16,635 bases of DNA from Candidatus Doudnabacteria bacterium (GCA_903913365.1 CAIWKW010000030.1:1-16635), one strand, 5' to 3'. Shown: positions 1 to 6,845, counted from the stretch's first letter. The notes: generated by a model from the sequence alone, not told the origin. Made by a program: numbers and translations.

Positions 1-15
1 CCTCCCTCTCCGCCA
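1..15 (+). tRNA. 3' end of a tRNA, probably tRNA-Ser (partial)
   Basis: The window starts with CCTCCCTCTCCGCCA. Bases 5-11 (CCTCTCC) fit the 3' strand of an acceptor stem, G12 the discriminator and 13-15 an encoded CCA. The CCTCTCC-G-CCA ending is typical of bacterial tRNA-Ser, whose 5' strand would be GGAGAGG, but the rest lies outside the window, so the identity is inferred. Confidence 0.7.
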
Positions 16-101
16 CCTTTCGCTAAAGCTTCAGGTGGCCTGTGGCCATCACTTGCAGGTTTAGTGAAAGGTGTAACCCGTAGCTTTATGCGGAGGGTTA
101 C
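15..101. repeat. REP-like palindromic block next to the GIY-YIG gene
   Basis: There are two adjacent hairpins. The first pairs 15-27 with 60-72 (13 pairs, one G-T) and holds an inner stem, 34-40 with 44-50, closed by a TGT loop. The second pairs GTAACCC at 73-79 with GGGTTAC at 95-101. The arms carry an inverted pair of one motif: CGCTAAAGCTTC at 21-32 and GTAGCTTTATGCG at 80-92. The block begins at the CCA of the upstream tRNA and ends 17 bases before the GIY-YIG start. No T-run follows, so it does not look like a terminator. Confidence 0.65.
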
Positions 102-118
102 AAAAACATGAGATTGTT

Positions 119-361
119 ATGTACTACGTTTATTTATTAAAATTATCAAATAAAAAAATTTATACTGGCTCAACTCCTGACTTAAAACGTAGAATCTCCG
201 AGCACAAAGAAGGAAAATCTGGGGCAACAAAAAATTTTAGACCTCACAAATTAATTTGGTATTGTACTTTCGTGACACGGTTGCAAGCACGTAAATTTGA
301 AAACTATCTTAAAACAGGATCCGGTCAAGCATTTAGAAACAAAAGACAAATTAGCAATTAA
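119..361 (+). CDS. GIY-YIG domain endonuclease-like protein
   Basis: A stand-alone GIY-YIG nuclease domain of 80 residues, the usual size of the small UvrC-N-like family common in Patescibacteria. The GIY strand is YVY at residues 3-5 and the YIG strand is YTG at 15-17. The conserved Arg is R25 in LKRRISEH, H29 follows, and the metal-binding Glu is E61 in KFENYLK. There is no extra DNA-binding domain, so substrate choice is unknown; members are annotated as putative nucleases with little experimental support. The ATG at 119 is the only start that keeps the first beta strand, and no Shine-Dalgarno site precedes it. The gene lies directly behind a palindromic block that abuts a tRNA 3' end, a setting that suggests the pair may travel together. 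Confidence 0.88.
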   Translation: MYYVYLLKLSNKKIYTGSTPDLKRRISEHKEGKSGATKNFRPHKLIWYCTFVTRLQARKFENYLKTGSGQAFRNKRQISN

Positions 362-373
362 AATAAAAATATT

Positions 374-841
374 ATGCCCGATCAAACAATATCCTGGGAA
401 GCTCCGGAGTTTAGATACTACCAAAAAAATTTAGGGTGGTATGTTGTGGCAATTACGGTTGCCATATTGGTTATGGCTTTTTTTGTAATTGTCCAAAGCG
501 ATATTTTTGCCGCTGTCAGTATTGGAATTATAACAATATTGATTATTATTTTTTCCAGACAAATCCCCCGCCGCGTTCAGGTTGAACTAAGTAATAGAGG
601 CATCAAATTCGACAATTTATTTTACCCGTATAAGCAGCTTAAATATTTTTGGGTAGTGCATAATGAAAGGCACCAAACCGTAATTTTTCACACCACGGCA
701 GTTATTAATCACGCTTTAATTCTGGAATTGGAAGACCAGGACCCGGATGCAATAAGGAGCTATTTATTGCAGTATTTACCCGAACATTCCGAAACCCAGG
801 AAACCATGGCGCAAAAAATGATGCATTTGTTTAAATTTTAG
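374..841 (+). CDS. Small membrane protein with two TM helices and a PH-like C-terminal half
   Basis: A 155-residue protein of a type often met in Parcubacteria-like genomes. It opens with a polar SWEAPEFRYYQKNLGWY segment. Two hydrophobic helices follow, at about residues 22-42 and 45-62, joined by a very short turn. After the basic stop-transfer RQIPRRVQVEL comes a strand-rich soluble part (residues ~68-155) with a pattern like bacterial PH domains. Both ends are predicted to be cytoplasmic. Its function is unknown. It starts 12 bases after the GIY-YIG stop and could be co-transcribed with it. No Shine-Dalgarno site is visible. Confidence 0.75.
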   Translation: MPDQTISWEAPEFRYYQKNLGWYVVAITVAILVMAFFVIVQSDIFAAVSIGIITILIIIFSRQIPRRVQVELSNRGIKFDNLFYPYKQLKYFWVVHNERHQTVIFHTTAVINHALILELEDQDPDAIRSYLLQYLPEHSETQETMAQKMMHLFKF

Positions 842-864
842 GCGCCTTGGTCTCAAATAAACTA

Positions 865-941
865 GCATCCGTAGCTCAGTGGATCAGAGCGTTCCCCTCC
901 GAAGGGAAAGGTCGCAGGTTCGATCCCTGCCGGGTGCACCA
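865..941 (+). tRNA. tRNA-Arg (anticodon CCG)
   Basis: A full cloverleaf can be drawn. The acceptor is GCATCCG (865-871) with CGGGTGC (931-937), including one T-G pair. The D stem is GCTC/GAGC (874-877, 887-890). The anticodon stem is TTCCC/GGGAA (892-896, 904-908) around the loop CTCCGAA, with CCG at 899-901. The T stem is GCAGG/CCTGC (914-918, 926-930) with the loop TTCGATC. The discriminator is A938 and the CCA at 939-941 is encoded. Anticodon CCG reads the CGG arginine codon. Confidence 0.97.
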
Positions 942-989
942 CTTAGAAAACCGTGTGACTTAATCAAGATGTTCCGGTTATATAAAACG

Positions 990-1877
990 ATGAATTATTT
1001 TGAAAATCAACCATCTCAAAGTATTAAAGATGTGTTAAAAAATAATCAGTACAGCCTTCCAGAAAAAAACGCTGCAATCAAAGAATATCTTTTTCCTTTT
1101 TATGAATCCAGAGCAAAAGCTTCTGGAAAGGACGCAAAAGGCAGGCCAATAAAGTACTTTAGATTGATACCATTAGAGTCAGCCGCTAATTTATTGGGTG
1201 GCAATTCTTTTAGCGCCGAAGATAATTCAAACTTTACAAACACCGAATTTTCAGAAAACAAATCTAAAATTCAAACCCAAACCGAATACTATTTCAGAGA
1301 AAATGGCATTACTGAATTTGATCAATCAGATTTTGAGTCACTGAAAAATTTTAGAAATATGTTATATCTTAAAATTCCCCGTAGACTCTTGTTCAAATTT
1401 CATAATTACATAGGAAGTAATTACCGAGGACTTGCCGGAATTTTTTCACTTTCGGTCGGAACACCGCTTGGATTGCCTTTAGCCCCAAAACAAGCAGCGT
1501 GGGCACCGGAAGGTATTACAGTGGTAGAATTTGCCATTCCACCGGAACAAATTTCCGTATGCGGCTCGGACAAAGATGGGGGCTGGATTGGCTCGGAAAA
1601 CGAAAAGGAAATTTATACGAAAAATTTAGAGTCAATTTGGATAACTGATATGTATCTATCAGAAAAAGATATGGCCGATCGGCTGCTTTCCGATCCCAAT
1701 TGTCCAGCACATGAATACTACAGCAAATTATTGCGGCAAGGCGACAGTTCCGTATTGCATAATTCTCTTGTCGAATATCGCCAAAATGAAAAATTGGCTG
1801 ATTTAATTCCCCAATCAAAGATACAAGAACTTGATCCGGACAGCGATATTTCCAAAAAACCGTTCGGGGAAGTATAA
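990..1877 (+). CDS. Unrecognised protein of ~295 residues
   Basis: I do not recognise this family. The reading frame stays open back into the tRNA-Arg gene, so the start must be later: ATG at 969 or 990. I chose 990, which begins MNYFENQ; the 969 start would add seven residues. The protein is soluble, with no signal peptide or membrane helix. From 990 it has an N-terminal helical part, a YFRLIPLESAANLL segment near residue 53, a strand-rich middle part (FSLSVGTPLGLP, then VVEFAIPPEQISV), and a SENEKEIY motif near residue 205. A leading Arg/Tyr strand, a central Ser strand and a late Glu-rich strand loosely resemble the ADP-ribosyltransferase fold, but this is weak. It lies alone between a tRNA and recG, a common place for acquired genes. 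Confidence 0.7.
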   Translation: MNYFENQPSQSIKDVLKNNQYSLPEKNAAIKEYLFPFYESRAKASGKDAKGRPIKYFRLIPLESAANLLGGNSFSAEDNSNFTNTEFSENKSKIQTQTEYYFRENGITEFDQSDFESLKNFRNMLYLKIPRRLLFKFHNYIGSNYRGLAGIFSLSVGTPLGLPLAPKQAAWAPEGITVVEFAIPPEQISVCGSDKDGGWIGSENEKEIYTKNLESIWITDMYLSEKDMADRLLSDPNCPAHEYYSKLLRQGDSSVLHNSLVEYRQNEKLADLIPQSKIQELDPDSDISKKPFGEV

Positions 1878-1910
1878 AATTTGTTCGACTGAGGAGGGTC
1901 ATAACTATAT

Positions 1911-1940
1911 CTAACAAAAATCTCCGAGATCCCTTATAAT
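1911..1940 (+). promoter_or_regulatory. Candidate promoter for recG
   Basis: A perfect TATAAT at 1935-1940 is preceded, 18 bases upstream, by CTAACA at 1911-1916 (4 of 6 matches to TTGACA). It lies 50 bases before the recG start. The short palindrome GGTGATTCACC lies between it and the gene. Confidence 0.5.
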
Positions 1941-1990
1941 GCTGCAAATTACCCCTGGGTGATTCACCAAAAAAAGATTAAAGCGTCTTC

Positions 1991-4036
1991 ATGCTTAGTT
2001 TAAATACCCCTATTGAATCTATTTCAAAGCTCCAAAAGCCGCAAATTGCGGCTTTAAAAAAACTTGGGCTACTGAATGTCCAAGATTTGCTTTTGCATTT
2101 CCCCTATCGGTATTTGGATTTTTCCCAGGTTAAACAAATTAAAGATTTAAAACCCGACGAACCGGCCAGCATTAAAGTGACAATAAAAAGCATTAGCAGC
2201 CGGTTTTCTTTTAGAGGCCGAATGTCACTTGCCGAGGCTGTTGTCAGCGACGATACCGGATCCATAAAAATAATCTGGTTTAACCAGCCGTACTTGGCCA
2301 AAAGTTTAAGTCCGGGCGAGGAAATATTTTTGGCCGGCACGCCCGAGTATTATAATTTTAAGCTTCAGCTGACAAACCCGATATATGAAAAAGCTTCGGA
2401 CTTCCCCATTCACACATCCAGACTGGTGCCAATATACCACTTAAAAGACGGCATTTACCCAAAAACTTTTAGAAACCTGGTTGCCGAGGCCTTACCTCTT
2501 GTAGATGAGTTAGCTGAAACTCTGCCAAAAGATATTTTAGAAAATCAGAAACTACCAAATTTAAGCGACACTGTAAGATATTCCCATTTTCCCAACGGAC
2601 AAATCCAGGTTGAAACGGCAAGAAAACGCCTGGCTTTTGAAGAAATATTCATTAACCAGCTTTTGGCGCAAAAGCATAAAATAGAGATTGCCAAAAGAAA
2701 ATCTTTCGCCATAAAATTTGACGATAATTTGATAAAGACTTTTATTGCCAGCCTGCCGTTTGTTTTAACGGCAGAACAAAAAAAATCCACTTGGCAGATA
2801 TTACAGGACCTGGAAAAATCCACCCCAATGAATCGCCTACTCGAAGGAGATGTAGGAAGCGGCAAAACACTCGTTGCGCTTATTGCAGCTCTTCAGTGCG
2901 CAGCCGACGGCTATCAAGTTGCCCTGCTTGCGCCCACGGAAATTTTAGCTCATCAGCACTTTGAAACCGCTCGCAAGTATTTATTCGGTTCAAAATTTAA
3001 AGTCGGTTTGCTCAGTAATAATTATTCGGTTGTCGACGGTGAAGAAATCAAAAAAACTACGTTAAGCAAACTAATCGCCGAAGGCATGCCGGGAATATAC
3101 ATCGGTACCCACGCCCTTTTACAAAAAAATATTAAATTCAAAAAACTGGCCTTGGTAATAATTGACGAGCAACATCGTTTTGGCGTGGAGCAACGTTCAA
3201 ATTTAATGAACCTAAAAGGAAAAGTCCCCCACCTGCTGTCATTAAGCGCCACGCCAATCCCCAGAACCCTGCAGCTGGCTTATTACGGCGAATTGGACAT
3301 TTCCCAAATTAAAGAAAAACCTCTTGGCAGAAAACCAATCACCACCAAGCTTGTTGAAAATCAAAACAGACCAAAGGCATATAAATTTATAGGGGATCAA
3401 GTCAAATTAGGCCGACAAATTTTTGTTGTTACCCCGCTAATTGAAGAAAGCGATAAAACCGGGCTAAAATCAGCAAAAAAAGAGCAGGAAAACCTGCAAA
3501 AACTTTTTCCCGAGCTTAAAATAGGCCTTCTGCACGGCAAAATGAAGGGAGCCGATAAAGAGGCCATAATGGCGGAATTTCTGGCAAACAGAGTCCAAAT
3601 TTTGGTTGCTACATCGGTTGTGGAGGTTGGGGTAGACGTGCCCAACGCGAGCGTAATGGTAATTGAAGGCGCGGAGCGTTTTGGCCTTGCCCAGCTCCAC
3701 CAATTTCGAGGACGCGTGGGCCGGGCAGAGCACCAAAGCTTTTGTTTTTTATTCAGCGATAACCAAAATCCGGAAACTACTGCCCGCCTTCAGGCGTTTA
3801 CCAAAACCGGGGACGGTTTTGCTCTGGCAGAGCTTGATTTAAAACAGCGGGGCTTTGGTGAACTTTATGGAGCGAGCCAGTCCGGCTGGAATTTTAAATA
3901 TTTTAATCCGAGCTACATTGCTTTAATTCAGCCAGCGCGGCAGGAAGCAATAAAAATTTTACAAATAGATTTTAATCTAAATAATTATCCGATTTTAAAA
4001 GAAAAAATTAAAGACAAGGTTATACATTTTGAGTAA
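1991..4036 (+). CDS. recG: ATP-dependent DNA helicase RecG
   Basis: RecG is a superfamily 2 double-stranded DNA translocase that remodels stalled replication forks and branched recombination intermediates. At 681 residues it is close to the usual ~690. The N-terminal wedge/OB part spans roughly residues 1-200. Helicase lobe 1 carries GDVGSGKT (Walker A) at 286-293, TEIL near 316, DEQHRFG (motif II, with the DEQH typical of RecG) at 392-398 and SATPIPRTL (motif III) at 419-427. Lobe 2 carries LLHGKM, TSVVEVGVDVPNA and the motif VI region QFRGRVGRAEH. The C-terminal TRG segment follows. All expected catalytic residues are present. It has its own promoter candidate and no clear Shine-Dalgarno site. 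Confidence 0.98.
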   Translation: MLSLNTPIESISKLQKPQIAALKKLGLLNVQDLLLHFPYRYLDFSQVKQIKDLKPDEPASIKVTIKSISSRFSFRGRMSLAEAVVSDDTGSIKIIWFNQPYLAKSLSPGEEIFLAGTPEYYNFKLQLTNPIYEKASDFPIHTSRLVPIYHLKDGIYPKTFRNLVAEALPLVDELAETLPKDILENQKLPNLSDTVRYSHFPNGQIQVETARKRLAFEEIFINQLLAQKHKIEIAKRKSFAIKFDDNLIKTFIASLPFVLTAEQKKSTWQILQDLEKSTPMNRLLEGDVGSGKTLVALIAALQCAADGYQVALLAPTEILAHQHFETARKYLFGSKFKVGLLSNNYSVVDGEEIKKTTLSKLIAEGMPGIYIGTHALLQKNIKFKKLALVIIDEQHRFGVEQRSNLMNLKGKVPHLLSLSATPIPRTLQLAYYGELDISQIKEKPLGRKPITTKLVENQNRPKAYKFIGDQVKLGRQIFVVTPLIEESDKTGLKSAKKEQENLQKLFPELKIGLLHGKMKGADKEAIMAEFLANRVQILVATSVVEVGVDVPNASVMVIEGAERFGLAQLHQFRGRVGRAEHQSFCFLFSDNQNPETTARLQAFTKTGDGFALAELDLKQRGFGELYGASQSGWNFKYFNPSYIALIQPARQEAIKILQIDFNLNNYPILKEKIKDKVIHFE

Positions 4037-4054
4037 ACACTTTGGCCCAGCCCC

Positions 4055-4083
4055 TTGCATTATCCAATATTTTTTGATATAGT
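4055..4083 (+). promoter_or_regulatory. Promoter of the first DksA-like gene
   Basis: TTGCAT (4055-4060), a 17-base spacer, and TATAGT (4078-4083) form a near-consensus sigma-70-type promoter. Transcription should start near 4090, about 98 bases before the ATG at 4188, leaving a long leader. Confidence 0.75.
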
Positions 4084-4089
4084 GCTTAA

Positions 4090-4187
4090 AACATATGAGG
4101 AGCTCTTGGCTCTTTTTTATGTCAGTCTGCCAAAGTTTTGGTGGGCAACCGAAGCCGCGGGCTTTGGAAAAGCCGGCAGGAGAGATT
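4090..4187 (+). promoter_or_regulatory. Structured 5' leader of the first DksA-like gene
   Basis: The leader first forms a small hairpin, AGGAGC-TCTTG-GCTCTT, with six Ts at 4113-4118, which resembles a weak early terminator. Competing helices follow. TCTGCC (4126-4131) can pair with GGCAGG (4175-4180), which holds part of the Shine-Dalgarno site. CCAAAG (4130-4135) can pair with CTTTGG (4162-4167). GGCTTT (4160-4165) can pair with AAAGCC (4169-4174). The second excludes the other two. AGGAG at 4178-4182 sits five bases before the ATG. The layout would suit a translational switch; I could not match it to a known riboswitch class. Confidence 0.45.
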
Positions 4188-4601
4188 ATGCAAAGAAGGC
4201 ACAGGGAAAACGATGCCTTTAAAGAAACACGGGGTCAAGACTCACAGGCAATGATCACAAGCACAAGCTTTTCCCCGCAAAAAACAACAACAGAAAAATC
4301 CACCAGCCCTCTGGTGGCAACCGACAAATGCGAAAATGGCTGCGGCAGAAAGATTGGAGAAAACCAAGCCGTAAAAAACTGTCCAAACTGCATAAGGTGC
4401 GAACAGGAAATTGCTGAGATAAAAATGGCTCAGCGAGATAAAATGGATAATTTTGTCAGAGTCATTGGCGGAGCGGAAGGTAAACGCATTGTTCTGCCCC
4501 ACACTACCCTGACAAAAGAGCAGATTGCCGAACTGATAGCCGAAGACGACCCTCGTCCAAAGCGGACGCACTCTGCGGTAATAACGGAGGAACTTAACTA
4601 A
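4188..4601 (+). CDS. DksA/TraR-type zinc-finger protein (first copy)
   Basis: A 137-residue protein built around a C-terminal-type DksA/TraR C4 finger. Family members bind the secondary channel of RNA polymerase or act as small regulators. The start is set by AGGAG five bases before the ATG at 4188; the frame stays open back to 4095, but that part overlaps the leader. The finger is CENGCGRKIG followed by NCPNCIRCEQE. The first pair is C-x3-C rather than the usual C-x2-C, and an extra Cys precedes the final CIRC. The first ~45 residues are polar and Ser/Thr-rich, with no long coiled coil carrying the acidic tip of true DksA. After the finger is a short helical tail ending in a charged segment. 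It is probably zinc-binding; whether it acts on RNA polymerase is open. Confidence 0.78.
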   Translation: MQRRHRENDAFKETRGQDSQAMITSTSFSPQKTTTEKSTSPLVATDKCENGCGRKIGENQAVKNCPNCIRCEQEIAEIKMAQRDKMDNFVRVIGGAEGKRIVLPHTTLTKEQIAELIAEDDPRPKRTHSAVITEELN

Positions 4602-4730
4602 CTTGGAATAATCCAGGAATAGTTCCGGCATCCCCAAAGCCGGTGCGGCCCAAAGCCGATATCTAAATATTCCCGGGTCATTCCACAAGTTTGCCCAAAA
4701 GACAGATGAGGGGCTGCCTTAGGGCAAAAG
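4601..4730 (+). ncRNA. Structured RNA segment between the two DksA-like genes
   Basis: This is a 3' untranslated region or the precursor of a small RNA. A long closing stem pairs 4601-4621 with 4668-4690: 19 pairs, two mismatches and one or two bulged bases. It encloses two small hairpins, CCGGC/GCCGG (4625-4629, 4639-4643) and CGGC/GCCG (4646-4649, 4655-4658), giving a three-way junction. A second stem pairs TTTGCCC (4690-4696) with GGGCAAA (4722-4728), and the intrinsic terminator follows directly. No separate promoter is clear, so it is most likely co-transcribed with the gene at 4188. It matches no RNA family I know; 6S RNA is possible but unsupported. Confidence 0.5.
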
Positions 4731-4768
4731 CCGGAACGTGCAAGATAGCGCGTTCCGGTTATTTTTTT
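4731..4768 (+). terminator. Intrinsic terminator after the first DksA-like gene
   Basis: An 11-pair stem with one T-G pair, CCGGAACGTGC (4731-4741) with GCGCGTTCCGG (4748-4758), closes a six-base loop and is followed by TTATTTTTTT. Confidence 0.93.
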
Positions 4769-4769
4769 C

Positions 4770-4798
4770 TTTACATTAATTTTCTTTTATTATATAAT
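4770..4798 (+). promoter_or_regulatory. Promoter of the second DksA-like gene
   Basis: TTTACA (4770-4775), a 17-base spacer and a perfect TATAAT (4793-4798) lie directly behind the upstream terminator. Transcription should begin near 4805, giving a leader of about 65 bases before the ATG at 4870. Confidence 0.85.
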
Positions 4799-4869
4799 TC
4801 TGCAAGCACCAAGGGGGATTGGCCGATTTTTTATGGCACAATTCTGTCTTAGGTTTTTTGGAATTAATA

Positions 4870-5331
4870 ATGAGAAAAGTTGACACCGTAACTCAGAGAA
4901 AACCCATGACTGTGGCAGTTACAGCAACGGGAGACACTAACCCAACCAACCAATTCAATGAGCACAAAATAGCTTTACAAGACAAGGAAAATGAGCTTTG
5001 CAAAAGCATTCTCAGTTTTCGCGAGCTCATATTCGTCCACTCAAACCCGGATGCGACAGATGAAGCCCAGGATTCTGCGGATCGCGATATTGCGGTTCGC
5101 AATCTGGATCGGGCTTCCAAAACTCTGCAAAACGTGCGCAGCGCGCAGGATCGTCTTGAGGACGGAACCTTCGGGGAATGCCTTCGCTGCGATGAAAAGA
5201 TAAATCCAAAAAGAATGGCTGCCGTCCCGTGGACAAAGTATTGCATTGACTGCCAAGACTACTTCGACAAAAACCCCGAAGAAGAACAGGTTATCAACTT
5301 GGCTGCCGAGGAGTCCCCTGTTTACGCCTAA
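4870..5331 (+). CDS. DksA/TraR-type zinc-finger protein (second copy)
   Basis: A 153-residue TraR/DksA family protein. From the ATG at 4870 it has a helical N-terminal half with an acidic DEAQDSADRD stretch (about residues 64-73) where DksA carries its coiled-coil tip. A canonical C4 finger follows: C104-L-R-C107 and C125-I-D-C128 (GECLRCDEKI, KYCIDCQ). This matches the family better than the copy at 4188. The frame opens at a TTG at 4819, but GGGGG there lies one base before it, too close to act as a ribosome site, so the ATG is preferred; GGA about ten bases before the ATG is the only weak site. It has its own promoter and ends at a terminator shared with radA. A role at RNA polymerase is likely from family knowledge but unproven here. 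Confidence 0.88.
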   Translation: MRKVDTVTQRKPMTVAVTATGDTNPTNQFNEHKIALQDKENELCKSILSFRELIFVHSNPDATDEAQDSADRDIAVRNLDRASKTLQNVRSAQDRLEDGTFGECLRCDEKINPKRMAAVPWTKYCIDCQDYFDKNPEEEQVINLAAEESPVYA

Positions 5332-5344
5332 TTAATTGGCCCTA

Positions 5345-5431
5345 GCTGACAAACACGAAAATGCTTCCGCACAAAGGACAAGCGGTCAAAACCGCATGAG
5401 CACCATTTTCAGGTTTGCCAGCCAAGCATTT
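5345..5431 (+). other. Alternative-fold RNA region in the 3' untranslated part
   Basis: GCTGACAAAC (5345-5354) matches GTTTGCCAGC (5413-5422) in 9 of 10 pairs, and AAATGCTT (5359-5366) pairs perfectly with AAGCATTT (5424-5431). The helices interleave, and one base separates the two 3' strands, so they are probably alternatives rather than a stable pseudoknot. A small hairpin GCGGT-CAAA-ACCGC (5382-5395) lies between. No open frame is present here. Confidence 0.35.
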
Positions 5432-5471
5432 GTTCAAAGCTCTGCCTTAAAAACACAGTGCAAAGAACATA

Positions 5472-5508
5472 AAGAACCGACGGAGGCTCAGCCGTCGGTT
5501 CTTATTTT
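5472..5508. terminator. Shared convergent terminator of the second DksA-like gene and radA
   Basis: A 12-pair stem, AAGAACCGACGG (5472-5483) with CCGTCGGTTCTT (5492-5503), has an eight-base loop. On the + strand it runs into TTCTTATTTT; on the - strand it runs into a weaker T-rich TTCTTTATGTTC. It lies 140 bases behind the + strand gene and 12 bases behind radA, so it can serve both. Confidence 0.88.
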
Positions 5509-5515
5509 AAACTGA

Positions 5516-6838
5516 TTACAAATTTTGAATGGCTTCCTGAAGCGTTCTTACCTGAACAATTTTTATTTTTGTGTCTTTTACATCTGCCCTGCCTTTCGGG
5601 CAGATTATTTTTTTAAAACCCAGCTTGGATGCTTCCTTAATTCGCTTTTCCAAATTCGGCACATAGCGGACTTCGCCGGAAAGTCCCAGCTCCCCTATTA
5701 TTACCGTATCAACAATAACAATTTCTTTTAAGCTGGAGACAATGGCCGCGGCCACGGCCAAATCGGCCGCGGGTTCGTCAATTTTTATTCCACCCACAAC
5801 GTTTACGTAAATATCCTGATTGTTTAAATTTATTCCCGCGCGCTTGGCTAAAATTGCCGCCAGCAATTGGAGCCTATTGTTATCAAAACCCGCTGTGGTG
5901 CGTTTTGGATAGCCAAAATTAGTGATTGAAGTTAAGGCTTGAATTTCCAAAAGCAAAGCCCGGCTGCCCTCCATAACAGAGGTAATTGCATTGCCCGAAG
6001 CTTTAATACTCTCCTCGCCCAAAAACAGCTGGGAAGGATTTTTTACTTCCACCAAACCCTGATGAACCATTTCAAAAACCCCGACTTCATTGGTCGTACC
6101 AAAACGGTTTTTTACGCAGCGCAAAATTCTGAAAGTGGCGAATTTTTCTCCTTCCAAATAAAGCACGGTGTCCACCATGTGCTCCAGCGTTTTTGGGCCG
6201 GCTAAATAGCCCTCTTTAGTCACGTGGCCGACAATAATAAAAGAAATGTGGTTTTGCTTGGCCAGGCGCATTATTTTTTGAACCGCATTGGTCACCTGAG
6301 CAACTCCGCCGGCAACGCCGGAAGCGCTTTCGCTGTACATAGTCTGAATGGAATCTATAATCGCCAGTTTAGGATGCTGAGCTTCCACGGTCGCCAAAAC
6401 AGTCTCCAAATCGGTTTCCGCCAAAACATTAATTTCATGGCTTTTGCTTATTCTGCCCGCTCTAAGTTTTATTTGCTGAACGGATTCTTCTCCGGACACG
6501 TATAAAACATCTTCCGGTAAATTCATGGAAAGTTGGAGTGCCAAAGTGGACTTACCTATGCCCGGGTCGCCTCCCAGTAAAATTAAGCTCCCGGGAACCA
6601 TGCCCCCGCCGACAACCTCGTCAAATTCCCCTATCCCGCTGATTATTCTGGGACTCTTGCTTACGTCCACTGAACTTAAATTCGTTGGCGCCGTAAGCTT
6701 ACCCAAAGATTGTTTGGAACTTACGGATTTATGTTCTTCCAAGGTATTCCACTGGCCGCAGCTGGGGCATTTACCCTGCCAGCGCGGGCTTTGATATTGG
6801 CAATTGTTGCAAACAAAAACAAGTTGGGATTTAGGCAT
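5516..6838 (-). CDS. radA: DNA repair protein RadA
   Basis: RadA (Sms) is a RecA-like ATPase that drives branch migration in recombination and repair. The product is 440 residues from the ATG at 6838; a TTG at 6853 would add five residues, but the usual family opening is the MPKSQLVFVCNNC start chosen here. A C4 zinc finger is formed by CNNC (10-13) and CPSC (24-27). The RecA core has GGDPGIGKS (Walker A, 89-97), a Walker B LAIIDSIQT near residue 160 and the RadA-specific KNRFG at 243-247. The C-terminal third is the Lon-protease-like domain (TAGFDNNRLQLLAAIL onward, with VNVVGGIKIDEPAADLAVAAA). All signature elements are intact. It lies downstream of the secretion cluster in the same direction, separated by a repeat-rich spacer. 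Confidence 0.98.
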   Translation of the reverse strand: MPKSQLVFVCNNCQYQSPRWQGKCPSCGQWNTLEEHKSVSSKQSLGKLTAPTNLSSVDVSKSPRIISGIGEFDEVVGGGMVPGSLILLGGDPGIGKSTLALQLSMNLPEDVLYVSGEESVQQIKLRAGRISKSHEINVLAETDLETVLATVEAQHPKLAIIDSIQTMYSESASGVAGGVAQVTNAVQKIMRLAKQNHISFIIVGHVTKEGYLAGPKTLEHMVDTVLYLEGEKFATFRILRCVKNRFGTTNEVGVFEMVHQGLVEVKNPSQLFLGEESIKASGNAITSVMEGSRALLLEIQALTSITNFGYPKRTTAGFDNNRLQLLAAILAKRAGINLNNQDIYVNVVGGIKIDEPAADLAVAAAIVSSLKEIVIVDTVIIGELGLSGEVRYVPNLEKRIKEASKLGFKKIICPKGRADVKDTKIKIVQVRTLQEAIQNL

Positions 6839-6845
6839 AAAGACT

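Noticed and set aside
879..989. Longer start for the unknown protein inside tRNA-Arg
   Set aside because: The extra residues would be encoded by the tRNA gene itself; starts at 969 or 990 lie outside it.
1516..1947. Open frame of 143 codons on the - strand
   Set aside because: It lies antisense to the unknown protein gene and beyond its end, has no promoter and an unnatural composition.
4095..4187. N-terminal extension of the first DksA-like protein
   Set aside because: It overlaps the structured leader only five bases after the predicted transcript start, and AGGAG clearly marks the ATG at 4188.
4833..4883. Small upstream frame of 16 codons overlapping the start of the second DksA-like gene
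   Set aside because: GGGGG is too far (15 bases) for a good ribosome site and the peptide has no attenuator-like codon run; coupling is possible but unsupported.
4690..5450. GTTTGCC and CTGCCTTA shared by the two non-coding tails of the DksA-like genes
   Set aside because: Words this short are expected by chance between two ~170-base regions, and the spacing differs.
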